DNA from: UBA1351 sp965140555
GTDB lineage: Bacteria > Bacillota > Clostridia > Lachnospirales > Vallitaleaceae
Assembly: GCA_965140555.1 (NCBI GenBank)
Contig: OZ223260.1
Span: 186,001-250,000, forward strand
Length of the DNA stretch: 64,000 nt
Reading direction: 5' to 3'
Below the pieces are notes generated by a model. It made no database searches. It was given only the letters and a program-made list of their open reading frames with translations, and was not told the origin of the DNA. A program made the position numbers and the translations under genes. Of the stretch, positions 9,464 through 18,084 are shown piece after piece (the stretch's first letter is position 1; the number at the start of each line of letters is the position of its first letter).

Positions 9464-12100
9464 GTGAAGAGCATAGGTGTTAACGAATTAAGACGGATGT
9501 ACCTGGAATTTTTCGAGAGTAAAGGTCATCTAAAGGCGGACAGTTTTCCGCTAATACCAAAAAATGATAACAGTTTATTATTAATCAATTCCGGTATGGC
9601 ACCCTTAAAACCGTATTTTACAGGTCAGGAAGTGCCACCGAATGTACGAATGACGACATGTCAAAAGTGTATTCGTACAGGTGATATAGAAAATGTTGGT
9701 AAAACGGCCCGTCACGGTACATTTTTTGAAATGCTAGGAAACTTTTCCTTTGGCGATTATTTCAAAAAAGAAGCGATCGCTTGGGCGTGGGAATTTTTTA
9801 CAGAAGTTCTTGAAATTCCTAAAGAAATTCTCTATGTTTCGGTTTATGAAGAAGATGAAGAAGCAGAAAAAATATGGCATGAACAAGAAAATGTGCCTAT
9901 GGACCACATTGTTCGTTTGGGTAAAGCGGACAATTTCTGGGAACACGGACTAGGACCATGTGGACCATGTTCTGAAATTTATGTAGATCGTGGCGAAGCT
10001 TATGGCTGTGGTGAAGAGGATTGCAAGGTAGGTTGTGAATGTGATCGCTTTGTTGAGATATGGAATCTTGTGTTTACACAATTTGAAAAGTTAGAGAGCG
10101 GCGAATATGTGTTGCTTGAAAACCCTAATATTGATACAGGAATGGGATTAGAGCGTCTTGCTGTTATGATGCAAGGGGTGAATACAATCTTTGATATTGA
10201 TACAATGGAAGCCGTTCGTTCCAAGGTCTGTGAACTTGCAGGGGTTCAATATGGAGAAGATGCCTCCAAGGATATTAGTATTCGTGTTATTACCGATCAT
10301 ATTCGTTCGGTTACGTTTATGACATCAGACGGTATCTTACCATCGAATGAAGGGCGAGGCTATGTTTTGCGTCGATTGCTTCGACGTGCAAGTCGTCATG
10401 GCCGTTTATTGGGCATTAGCGATAAGTTTTTGCGTATATTGGCAGAGATTGTCATTGAAACCAGTCAAGATGGCTACCCTGAATTGAAAGAAAAAGAAGC
10501 CTATATTTTGAAAGTGCTGACTATTGAAGAAGAACGTTTTGCGGAAACAATCGACCAAGGGATTGAAATTCTTAATAGTTATATGGAAGCCCTTGACGGT
10601 GAGAAGGTATTATCCGGTGAAAATGCATTTAAGTTGTATGACACTTATGGTTTCCCTCTTGACTTGACCATTGAGATTGCACAGGAAAAGGGCATCAAAG
10701 TTGACGAAGAAGGCTTTGTAAAAGAAATGCAAGCACAAAAAGAACGGGCTCGAAGTGCTCGAGAAGAAACCAATTATATGGGCGCTAAAGAGACTGTATA
10801 TAACCAACTTGATTTGAATATCGGTAGTACTTTCAAAGGTTATGATTCCTTGTTGATGCCAAGTGTTATAACGGCATTAACGTCGAGTGAGGCTGTTATA
10901 AAAGAGGCTGTAGCCGGTGATCATGTAAGTGTTATTGTAGAAGAAACACCGTTTTATGCAACGAGTGGTGGTCAGCACGCAGATATTGGGTATATAAGAA
11001 CGACGACAGGTAAAGTACGTGTTGATGATGTTAAAAAGGTTGTCGGTAATAATATTGTCCATGTGGGTGAAGTGGTTGAAGGAAGTGTATCATTAGGGGA
11101 TGAAGTTACTCTTGAAGTTGATATGAACCATCGTCTTTCAACAGCTAAAAACCATAGTGCAACGCATTTGTTGCAAAAGGCACTGAAAACAATCCTCGGA
11201 GATCACATCGAACAAGCAGGTTCATCTGTGAGTGCGGAACGCTTACGCTTCGACTTTACACACTTTGAAGGTATTGATAAAGAAACGTTACAACGCGTTG
11301 AAGATTTGGTTAATGATCAAATTCAACGGGCACTACCTATTGATGTAAAAGAAATGCCGATTGATGAAGCAAAAGCACTCGGTGCCATGGCTCTCTTCGG
11401 TGAAAAATACGGGGATACAGTTCGCGTTGTCAATATGGGCGGCTATAGTATCGAACTATGTGGTGGTACACACTTGACGAATACATCAGAAGTCGGATTA
11501 TTCAAGATTGTATCTGAAGGTGGTGTAGCTGCTGGTGTTCGTCGTATTGAAGCGTTAACAGGTAACGGTGCGATCAACTATTATCGAAGTGTAGAAGATA
11601 AGATGCAACATATTGCGTCGCTTGTAAGGAGTGATGTGCATAATGTAGAACATAAAATCGAATCCCTACTCGATGAATTGAAAGAATTAAAACAAGAGAA
11701 TGAAGGTCTTAAATCTAAGGCAGCAAACTCTATCGTTGGTGATTTGGTACAAGAAGCTAAAGATGTAGAGGGAACAAAAGTTATTGTTCATGCATTGAAA
11801 GATTTTAACGCGAATCGTATGCGTGATTTAGCTGATAAATTAAAAGAAGAACTCGACCAGTCCGTTATATTACTGGGCTCAGTCGTTGGCGAAAAAGTTC
11901 TTTTAATTGCGGCAGCTAGTGATGAAGCGATTAGCAATGGTGCGCATGCAGGACAACTCATCGGACAAGTGGCCAAGCTTGTTGGTGGCGGCGGTGGTGG
12001 TAAACCCCAAATGGCTCAAGCCGGTGGGAAGAACCCTGAGGCATTAGAAGCGGCATTAAATAAAGGCTTAGAAATTATTTCTGAGCAACTTCATGTATAA
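9464..12100 (+). CDS. alaS: Alanyl-tRNA synthetase
   Basis: 878 residues, full length. Class II core at the N-terminus (FFESKGH, NSGMAPLKPYFTG, FFEMLGNFSFGDYFK, GMGLERLAV), editing domain with the zinc site HSATHLLQ ... CGGTHLTN, then the C-terminal oligomerisation domain with a glycine-rich GGGGGGKPQMAQAGG stretch. It charges tRNA-Ala and hydrolyses mischarged Ser/Gly. Start is GTG with TAGGAGG (9448-9454) 9 nt upstream. A 13-bp stem-loop follows the stop immediately and lies inside the next gene. Confidence 0.97.
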   Translation: MKSIGVNELRRMYLEFFESKGHLKADSFPLIPKNDNSLLLINSGMAPLKPYFTGQEVPPNVRMTTCQKCIRTGDIENVGKTARHGTFFEMLGNFSFGDYFKKEAIAWAWEFFTEVLEIPKEILYVSVYEEDEEAEKIWHEQENVPMDHIVRLGKADNFWEHGLGPCGPCSEIYVDRGEAYGCGEEDCKVGCECDRFVEIWNLVFTQFEKLESGEYVLLENPNIDTGMGLERLAVMMQGVNTIFDIDTMEAVRSKVCELAGVQYGEDASKDISIRVITDHIRSVTFMTSDGILPSNEGRGYVLRRLLRRASRHGRLLGISDKFLRILAEIVIETSQDGYPELKEKEAYILKVLTIEEERFAETIDQGIEILNSYMEALDGEKVLSGENAFKLYDTYGFPLDLTIEIAQEKGIKVDEEGFVKEMQAQKERARSAREETNYMGAKETVYNQLDLNIGSTFKGYDSLLMPSVITALTSSEAVIKEAVAGDHVSVIVEETPFYATSGGQHADIGYIRTTTGKVRVDDVKKVVGNNIVHVGEVVEGSVSLGDEVTLEVDMNHRLSTAKNHSATHLLQKALKTILGDHIEQAGSSVSAERLRFDFTHFEGIDKETLQRVEDLVNDQIQRALPIDVKEMPIDEAKALGAMALFGEKYGDTVRVVNMGGYSIELCGGTHLTNTSEVGLFKIVSEGGVAAGVRRIEALTGNGAINYYRSVEDKMQHIASLVRSDVHNVEHKIESLLDELKELKQENEGLKSKAANSIVGDLVQEAKDVEGTKVIVHALKDFNANRMRDLADKLKEELDQSVILLGSVVGEKVLLIAAASDEAISNGAHAGQLIGQVAKLVGGGGGGKPQMAQAGGKNPEALEAALNKGLEIISEQLHV

Positions 12101-13457
12101 AACAAGGTCAATAAAAGCTATCGTAAGGATAGCTTTTATTGTTATGTGTGCAGGTGCCGTTTTAAGTGGCTGTAGGGACGATCATGTGTCTGGGAATACA
12201 ATGACAGCGAGTGAACAACTTATGGAAGGTAAGGCTATAAAGGATTCCAAGGCATATGAAGAATCTGGGACCTATGCAAAGCGTCCCGTTCAAGAGGTGA
12301 CAATAAGTGCTGTTGGCGATATTATGATGCATTCGTATCAGTTGCAGCGGGCGTATAACCCGAAAGAAGATTATTTTGATTTTGCGCCTTCCTTTGCGCC
12401 CATGAAAGATCGATTAAGTCAGCCTGATTACACAGTGGGCAACTTAGAAACAACATTGGCAGGAAAAAAGAGTGTAGGAGATGTCCCCTCAGCTTCTGAA
12501 GAAAATCGTGAAAGTTATGTAGGCGGTTATTCAGGATATCCAAGATTTAATAGTCCGGATGAATTAGTGGCATGTCTGAAAAATACAGGTTTTGATTTGG
12601 TGTCGACAGCCAATAATCATGCATTGGATCAAGGCATCAACGGATTGATTCGTACCATTGAAGTTTGTGATTCAATGGGCCTTAATCATGTGGGAACCTA
12701 TATCAACGGAGACGAAGACAAACACTACAAGCGGGTTCGTATAAAGGGGATGACCTTTGCTTTTGTTAATTATACCTATGGGACAAATGGAATAGCTATT
12801 GAGAATATAGACCAGCATATCGATTCTCTGCATAATTACAATGAAGACTATTATTCGTCCTTAATTCAATCGGTTATTGAGGCCAAGGCGTCACCTGTAG
12901 ATTTCGTTGTTGTTATGATGCATTATGGGTTTGAATACAAATCGGTGCCAAGTTCTGTGCAAAAGGATATAAATGAAGCGTTATTTGATGCCGGTGCAGA
13001 CATTATTCTTGGTGGACACCCCCATACACTTCAACCGATTGAAGTGTATAGACAGTGGAAGGGAAAAGTGCTTGATTCGCCTAAATTGGTGATCAATTCA
13101 TTAGGAAACTTTATTGCATCTCAACGCAATGTAGATCAGTTTAAGGCAGATACAGACATAGGGGTGGTGCTAACCTTGCATTTTGAGAAAGATGATTTGG
13201 ATAAACCCCGATTAAGTGGGTTTGATTTATTACCAACCTTTACCCATTGGCAACGCGATGCTATTATGACGTTACCGGTAGATGCAGAAGTTTTGGACGA
13301 TAGTCCTTACTATTTGACCCCATGGGATAAGAATAGGATAAAGTATGCCTATAATGAAACAACTACATTTCTAACCCAATATCTGAAACAAGGGGATATT
13401 GAAGAGGAAGAGATGCTCGATGGGGATGGGACACATCGTTATCATATACTTCAATAG
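12093..13457 (+). CDS. CapA-family lipoprotein, metallophosphatase-like
   Basis: 454 residues. N-terminal lipoprotein signal with lipobox LSGC (Cys27), followed by a PGA_cap/CapA domain: AVGDIMMH, NLETTLAG, STANNHALDQG and GGHPHTLQPIE are the metal-binding blocks of this calcineurin-like fold. The family is named after CapA of poly-gamma-glutamate capsule synthesis, but isolated copies such as this one, without capBC, have no assigned role. The start overlaps alaS by 8 bp; no good ribosome binding site is visible, but the start is needed to give a complete signal peptide. A stem-loop covers codons 6-16. Confidence 0.8.
   Translation: MYKTRSIKAIVRIAFIVMCAGAVLSGCRDDHVSGNTMTASEQLMEGKAIKDSKAYEESGTYAKRPVQEVTISAVGDIMMHSYQLQRAYNPKEDYFDFAPSFAPMKDRLSQPDYTVGNLETTLAGKKSVGDVPSASEENRESYVGGYSGYPRFNSPDELVACLKNTGFDLVSTANNHALDQGINGLIRTIEVCDSMGLNHVGTYINGDEDKHYKRVRIKGMTFAFVNYTYGTNGIAIENIDQHIDSLHNYNEDYYSSLIQSVIEAKASPVDFVVVMMHYGFEYKSVPSSVQKDINEALFDAGADIILGGHPHTLQPIEVYRQWKGKVLDSPKLVINSLGNFIASQRNVDQFKADTDIGVVLTLHFEKDDLDKPRLSGFDLLPTFTHWQRDAIMTLPVDAEVLDDSPYYLTPWDKNRIKYAYNETTTFLTQYLKQGDIEEEEMLDGDGTHRYHILQ
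12110..12143 (+). terminator. Stem-loop after alaS, embedded in the CapA-like gene
   Basis: Perfect 13-bp inverted repeat (12110-12122 and 12128-12140) with a 5-nt loop and a T-rich 3' arm (CTTTTATTGTT). It starts 9 bp after the alaS stop. It looks like an intrinsic terminator with an interrupted U-run, yet lies within the signal-peptide codons of the next gene, so it could attenuate that gene. Confidence 0.6.
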
Positions 13458-13479
13458 CCCATGAAGAAAGGGAGAGATT

Positions 13480-14133
13480 ATGCCTATAGAAGGAATTATC
13501 TTTGATTTGGACGGAACGTTAGTAGACTCCATAGGTGGCATTGCCTATAGTTGTAATGCTATTTGTGAAAAATATAGATTGCCGACACATTCGGTATCCG
13601 ATTACAAAAATTGGGTGGGATGGGGACTTCGTCGTACTTTTGAAAGTTGTGTTCCTATAAATGTTAAGAATAGCCCGATTTTTGATGATATGTTTGAAGA
13701 GCTAATGGTTTATTATGCCAATCATGTGTTGGTAGAGACACAACCTTACGACGGAGTTTTACTTCTTTTGGAGGAATTGGATCGACGCCATATTCCATGG
13801 GGCGTGAATACTAACAAAAGTCATCACATTGCAGGGATACTCTATCAAGAATTATTCGGACATCTTCATGGGCTGGGATGTATAGGGCCATCGGAGAATG
13901 TTCCGAAGAAGCCAGCTCCAAACGGAGCGGTTATGTTGATGGAAGGGCATGCGTTAATGACTCGGACACTGTATATAGGGGATAGTGAAGTTGATATTGA
14001 AACAGCTGTTCGTGCCAATATGATTCCGGTAAGTGTTTCGTGGGGATTTCGTCCGTTAGAATTGCTAAAATCACATAACCCCAAATATATCATCCATAAA
14101 CCGGAAGATATTCTTAATTTGCTTGGTGATTAG
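13480..14133 (+). CDS. HAD-superfamily hydrolase, phosphoglycolate phosphatase-like
   Basis: 217 residues. Motif I FDLDGTLVDS (nucleophile Asp9, acid/base Asp11), motif II region GVNTNKS, motif III Lys in PKKPAPNGAV, motif IV YIGDSEVDIETA. The cap lies between motifs I and II, as in the Gph/PpaX type. Substrate cannot be read from sequence; phosphoglycolate or pyrophosphate are the usual suggestions. AAAGGGAGAG precedes the ATG. It follows the CapA-like gene by 22 bp, so the two are probably co-transcribed. Confidence 0.85.
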   Translation: MPIEGIIFDLDGTLVDSIGGIAYSCNAICEKYRLPTHSVSDYKNWVGWGLRRTFESCVPINVKNSPIFDDMFEELMVYYANHVLVETQPYDGVLLLLEELDRRHIPWGVNTNKSHHIAGILYQELFGHLHGLGCIGPSENVPKKPAPNGAVMLMEGHALMTRTLYIGDSEVDIETAVRANMIPVSVSWGFRPLELLKSHNPKYIIHKPEDILNLLGD

Positions 14134-14315
14134 TGTGTCAAAACGATAGAGTTAAATTTTTACATACAGTATGGTGTTAGGAAAGTTTTTTGCTCCTAAC
14201 CACTTGAATAATAAAAAAATAGAGGTTTTTATAGGTTTAAAACACCTATAAATGGGGTTGAAATTTAAAAAATAACAATATTCTTAAAAAAGCGATGCTT
14301 TTCGATAAATAATAG
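14134..14315. other. AT-rich intergenic stretch with small stem-loops
   Basis: No gene seen. Three short inverted repeats: GTTAGGA/TCCTAAC (14176-14182/14194-14200), TTTATAGGT/ACCTATAAA (14228-14236/14244-14252) and AAAAGC/GCTTTT (14288-14293/14297-14302). The last could be a weak terminator for the phosphatase gene; none has a strong T-tract. Confidence 0.4.
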
Positions 14316-14343
14316 TTGACGAATGAGGTTTTTGTGCTATAAT
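14316..14343 (+). promoter_or_regulatory. rpsU promoter
   Basis: TTGACG (14316-14321), 16-bp spacer, TATAAT (14338-14343). It leaves a leader of about 68 nt before the rpsU start; the leader contains the complementary pairs GTGCT/AGCAC (14352-14356/14385-14389) and AGTTG/CAACT (14372-14376/14396-14400). Confidence 0.8.
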
Positions 14344-14418
14344 TATCTATAGTGCTTAAGGAATGCCCTATAGTTGTAGGAAATAGCACAATTTGCAACT
14401 GGAGGGAGGTTGGAAAGA

Positions 14419-14595
14419 ATGTCAAACGTAACGATTAAAGACAACGAAAGCCTAGATAGCGCACTTAGAAGGTTCAAAAGAAACTGTGCAAAAGCAGGTA
14501 TTATGCAAGAAATTCGTAAGAGAGAACATTACGAAAAACCAAGCGTAAAACGTAAGAAAAAATCTGAAGCTGCTAGAAAGCGCAAGTTTAAATAG
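14419..14595 (+). CDS. rpsU: 30S ribosomal protein S21
   Basis: 58 residues, very basic, with the S21 pattern NESLDSALRRFKRNCAKAG and a Lys/Arg-rich tail (KRKKKSEAARKRKFK). It binds the 30S platform near the anti-Shine-Dalgarno region. A TTG at 14410 is in frame, but GGAGGGAGG at 14401-14409 places the ATG at 14419 at the right distance. Next gene is yqeY, the usual Firmicute arrangement. Confidence 0.96.
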   Translation: MSNVTIKDNESLDSALRRFKRNCAKAGIMQEIRKREHYEKPSVKRKKKSEAARKRKFK

Positions 14596-14612
14596 TACAG
14601 AAGGATGATTGT

Positions 14613-15056
14613 ATGTCATTAAAAGATCAACTTTTCATGGACATGAAAGATGCCATGAGAAATAAAGAGTCTTTAAGGAAAAATACCATTCAATCTGTTA
14701 GAACTGCAGTGCTTCAAGAGGAAAAGGATAATCAACTTTCTTTGTCTGACGATCAAATTATCGGTGTCATAGCCTCACAATTGAAGAAGCGTAAAGCAGC
14801 TCTACCGGAATTTGAAAAGAGTGGTAGAGAAGATTTAATCAATGAATTAAAAGCTGAGATTGAAGTTCTTCAGGATTATCTACCTGAACAATTATCAGAT
14901 GAAGAATTGCGTGCAATGGTCCAAGAGACTATTGACGAAGTCAGCGCTACATCCATGAAAGATATGGGTAAAGTTATGCAAGTTATGACGAATAAGGCCA
15001 ATGGCCGCGCTGATAACAAAAAGGTCAGCCAATTAGTGAAACAATTATTGGCATAA
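14613..15056 (+). CDS. yqeY: GatB/YqeY domain protein
   Basis: 147 residues, the usual length of stand-alone YqeY proteins. Sequence blocks MKDAMRNKESLRKNTIQSVR, the Lys-rich LKKRKAALPEFEKSGR, LQDYLPEQLSDEEL and the C-terminal GKVMQVMTNKANGRADNKKV match the family. The C-terminal part resembles the tRNA-binding tail of the GatB amidotransferase subunit; the function of the free protein is not established. It follows rpsU by 17 bp and ends at a strong terminator. Confidence 0.93.
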   Translation: MSLKDQLFMDMKDAMRNKESLRKNTIQSVRTAVLQEEKDNQLSLSDDQIIGVIASQLKKRKAALPEFEKSGREDLINELKAEIEVLQDYLPEQLSDEELRAMVQETIDEVSATSMKDMGKVMQVMTNKANGRADNKKVSQLVKQLLA

Positions 15057-15059
15057 ATT

Positions 15060-15089
15060 AAAGCTATCGAATTTTTCGATAGCTTTTTT
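15060..15089 (+). terminator. Terminator of rpsU-yqeY
   Basis: 12-bp perfect stem (15060-15071 and 15075-15086), 3-nt loop, uninterrupted T-run to 15089, starting 3 bp after the yqeY stop. Confidence 0.9.
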
Positions 15090-15106
15090 CATACTTTTTT
15101 AATAAC

Positions 15107-15136
15107 TTGACGATTTATAAGAAAGTAGTGCATAAT
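15107..15136 (+). promoter_or_regulatory. phoH promoter
   Basis: TTGACG (15107-15112), 18-bp spacer, CATAAT (15131-15136), located just after the rpsU-yqeY terminator and 55 bp before the phoH start. Confidence 0.6.
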
Positions 15137-15191
15137 GATAGAGGCATGATTAAAAGTGCCGGCACTATATTAATGTATGGGAGGTTCGTCT

Positions 15192-16199
15192 ATGGCGGCT
15201 AGCGAAGTTACAGTTCACGTTGATCATAAATGGTTGCCGTTACTTTTTGGTGACTATGATGCGTATGCAAAACATATTGAGAAAATACTACAAGTAACAA
15301 TCAGTATCCAAGATGAAGCGATTAAGATTAAAGGGAGACATAGTTCGGTTAAGTCAGCAGAATATGTGATTAATGACTTAATTGAATCGTTAAAAAAAGG
15401 GATTGAGATTAATCTTTCCAGTGTAGATTATGCGATTAATCAAGGAAAAGAGAAGCAAAAAGCTCAATTGTCTAAAATTAGTTCCGAATATATTTGTGTG
15501 ACGCCACATGGGAAATATATACGGCCAAAAACTCTTGGTCAAAAAAAGTATATGGAAACAATTAAAGAGAAAATGGTTGTCTTTGGTGTCGGTCCGGCAG
15601 GGACAGGAAAGACTTATATGGCGATGGCTCATGCGATTACGGCATTTAAGAAGAATGAAGTTAATCGTATTATTTTGACACGTCCTGCTATAGAAGCCGG
15701 AGAAAAGCTGGGCTTTCTTCCGGGGGACTTGCAGAGTAAAGTGGATCCTTATTTGAGACCACTATACGATGCTTTGTATGAGATTATGGGAGCCGATAGC
15801 TTTTTGGCAAATATGGAAAAAGGATTAATTGAAGTAGCTCCATTAGCATATATGCGGGGAAGAACCTTGGATAATGCCTTCATTGTATTAGATGAGGCGC
15901 AGAATACAACGCCGGCTCAAATGAAAATGTTCTTGACGCGTATCGGTTATGGTTCAAAAGCAATCATTACCGGGGATATAACGCAAAAAGATTTGCCGGG
16001 AGGGGCAAAGTCAGGACTAGAAGTCTCAATGTCCATATTAAAGGATATACCTGAAATTGGGGTGTGTCGATTAACTAATAAAGATGTTGTACGTCATCCA
16101 TTGGTACAGAAAATTGTAGAAGCTTATGAAAAACATGATAAAAAAGACACAAGGAAACCATCGGACAAGTCACAGGCGAATAGAAAGAACCGCTCTTAA
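15192..16199 (+). CDS. phoH: PhoH-family ATPase
   Basis: 335 residues. N-terminal KH-like segment (IKIKGRHSSVKSAEYVINDL) then the PhoH ATPase with Walker A GPAGTGKTYMA, TRPAIEAGEKLGFLPGD, Walker B VLDEAQNTTPAQMKMFLTR and GDITQKDLP. Proteins of this group are linked to RNA metabolism and ribosome maturation, and are commonly encoded beside YbeY as here. GGGAGG (15179-15184) sits 7 nt before the ATG at 15192; the upstream in-frame ATG at 15177 overlaps that site and is rejected. Confidence 0.94.
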   Translation: MAASEVTVHVDHKWLPLLFGDYDAYAKHIEKILQVTISIQDEAIKIKGRHSSVKSAEYVINDLIESLKKGIEINLSSVDYAINQGKEKQKAQLSKISSEYICVTPHGKYIRPKTLGQKKYMETIKEKMVVFGVGPAGTGKTYMAMAHAITAFKKNEVNRIILTRPAIEAGEKLGFLPGDLQSKVDPYLRPLYDALYEIMGADSFLANMEKGLIEVAPLAYMRGRTLDNAFIVLDEAQNTTPAQMKMFLTRIGYGSKAIITGDITQKDLPGGAKSGLEVSMSILKDIPEIGVCRLTNKDVVRHPLVQKIVEAYEKHDKKDTRKPSDKSQANRKNRS

Positions 16200-16215
16200 C
16201 CGAAAGGGGATCGAT

Positions 16216-17577
16216 ATGAAAGGCATTGTTAAACCGTCACTCTGTCATTGTGGAATATCTATTATATTGTTCGTGTTGGGATTAATTCCACTTATAGCAT
16301 CCAGTACTTCTTTGATTCAAATGGTTGGTAATATATTCATTCTTGTAGCTTTGTCAGCGGCCTATTGCTTTCTCATCGGTATGGCAATGGAAGAGGGTAA
16401 ACAGCGTCACTTACGGTATGTGTTGATGTATGTAGTGATGCTTTGCATTGGTTATATCCCGTCACTTTTTTTGATAGAACTGCATCCGTTTATTTTGACT
16501 TGGCTTCTCGGTATTGCTTTTATTACCGTACTTACGACGACGAAGATTGCCTTAATTACCCATACTATGGGGTTGAATATTCTTATGGTTGCTATAGGAA
16601 TGCCGATTAATATTTACATGTTTTATTTTTTGGCGGGTCTTACAGTGATTATTCTTATGCCGTATGCCTTAAAACGACAGAAGATGGCACAAGGAACTAT
16701 CGCTGCTTCGTTAATTTTTGTCGGTTTATATATCGTTCAAGGGCTAAGTGTTTCCGGTTCCATTACTTTTATTGATCCTATTAGCGCTATTATCGTAGCG
16801 TTACATGCTGTGCTCATTATTTTTCTTACCCAAGGGAGTATACCTGTATGGGAGACGATCTTTGGGATTGTGTCACAGGAGCAATTGAAGTTATATGCCG
16901 ATTCCAATCAACCATTGATTCAACGTTTGATGGTGGAAGCACCAGGGACATATCACCATAGTATGATGGTGGCGAATCTATCGGAAAAAGCGGCAGGTCA
17001 AGTGGGAGCCAATGCCACATTAGCTAGAGTCGGTGCAATGTACCATGATATCGGTAAATTGGAACGTCCCTTGTATTTTATTGAAAATCAATCGGATTCC
17101 AATATCCATGATGAGTTGTCTCCGGATGCCAGTGCTGCTTATATTATCAGGCATGTAGAAACGGGTGTCAAAATGGCAAAAGACGAAGAGTTGCCAAAGT
17201 GTATTGTTGATATTATTGAAAATCACCATGGAGACTCGATTGTGTCCTATTTTTATCAACGGGCAATGGATCATAGTGATGGTTTTGATATTGATGTGAA
17301 TAGCTTTAGATACGATGGACCGCGACCGGATTCTGTTGAAGCATCGATAGTGATGCTGGCAGATTGTACGGAAGCGGCTATAAAGGCTATTCCGGAAAAG
17401 GATAGAGATATGCAGGGGATTAAAGATAAGATTCATCAAGTCATACAATCAATTATGACGAAGGATCAGTTATCTAAAAGTCCTTTGCAACTGAAAGATT
17501 TACAAGTGATTGAAACAGCCTTTGAAAGTATCTACAAAGGGATGTATCATGAACGTATTCAATATGAAAGGGAATAA
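16216..17577 (+). CDS. PgpH-like 7TM-HD phosphohydrolase without extracellular domain
   Basis: Corresponds in position (phoH-x-ybeY) and domains to YqfF/PgpH, a c-di-AMP phosphodiesterase. The N-terminal half is a run of hydrophobic helices (about residues 10-215), followed by a cytoplasmic HD domain with HHSMMVANLSEKA, the HD pair in AMYHDIGKLERP and the downstream ENHHGDS and ADCTEAAIKA blocks. At 453 residues it is about 250 shorter than typical PgpH (around 700): the large extracellular 7TMR-HDED domain is absent. PhoH ends 16 bp upstream, so no split fragment hides there. Start 16216 follows AAAGGGG; an overlapping in-frame ATG at 16126 is rejected. Confidence 0.85.
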   Translation: MKGIVKPSLCHCGISIILFVLGLIPLIASSTSLIQMVGNIFILVALSAAYCFLIGMAMEEGKQRHLRYVLMYVVMLCIGYIPSLFLIELHPFILTWLLGIAFITVLTTTKIALITHTMGLNILMVAIGMPINIYMFYFLAGLTVIILMPYALKRQKMAQGTIAASLIFVGLYIVQGLSVSGSITFIDPISAIIVALHAVLIIFLTQGSIPVWETIFGIVSQEQLKLYADSNQPLIQRLMVEAPGTYHHSMMVANLSEKAAGQVGANATLARVGAMYHDIGKLERPLYFIENQSDSNIHDELSPDASAAYIIRHVETGVKMAKDEELPKCIVDIIENHHGDSIVSYFYQRAMDHSDGFDIDVNSFRYDGPRPDSVEASIVMLADCTEAAIKAIPEKDRDMQGIKDKIHQVIQSIMTKDQLSKSPLQLKDLQVIETAFESIYKGMYHERIQYERE

Positions 17578-17579
17578 GT

Positions 17580-18065
17580 ATGATACTATTTGATGATGAA
17601 GATTGGAAACTGTCGGATGAGGAGAAAGAACTGGCAACAGAGTCGATTCTTGCCGTTCTGGATGAAGTGGCATTTGAGTATGAAGTTGAAGTGTCTTTCA
17701 CAACGATGAATAATGCCTTGATTCGTGACATTAATAGAGAGCATAGAGACATTGATAAGGCGACGGATGTCTTATCCTTTCCTATGATTGATTGGCCTTC
17801 GCCGCTTGATTATACTTATATGGAAAGTGTTTTTGATTCGATTGTAAATCCGGAAACGGAATCCATTTTATTAGGGGATATTGTTCTCTCTATGGACAAA
17901 GTGCTGGAGCAAGCTGTAGATTATGGACATTCAAAGGAACGGGAATATAGTTTCTTGATTGTCCATAGTATGTTACATCTACTTGGATTTGATCATATGA
18001 CGCCTGAAGAGGAAGAAGCGATGATTCAATGGCAGAAGAGAATTATGAAAAGAATAGGACTATAA
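17580..18065 (+). CDS. ybeY: Endoribonuclease / rRNA maturation factor YbeY
   Basis: 161 residues. The zinc-binding signature reads HSMLHLLGFDH, with the three His of the HGxLHLxGYDH consensus intact but Ser in place of the usual Gly. TDVLSFPM and LGDIVLSMDKVLEQA are further family blocks. YbeY acts in 16S rRNA 3'-end maturation and ribosome quality control. It starts 2 bp after the pgpH-like gene, and the phoH-pgpH-ybeY order is typical for Firmicutes. There is an acidic insertion of about 15 residues after DVLSFPM. Confidence 0.94.
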   Translation: MILFDDEDWKLSDEEKELATESILAVLDEVAFEYEVEVSFTTMNNALIRDINREHRDIDKATDVLSFPMIDWPSPLDYTYMESVFDSIVNPETESILLGDIVLSMDKVLEQAVDYGHSKEREYSFLIVHSMLHLLGFDHMTPEEEEAMIQWQKRIMKRIGL

Positions 18066-18084
18066 GGGAAGAAAGGTTTTAGTT

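Noticed and set aside
16126..16215. 30-codon upstream extension of the PgpH-like gene overlapping phoH
   Set aside because: No ribosome binding site and a basic, non-conserved sequence; AAAGGGG supports the ATG at 16216.
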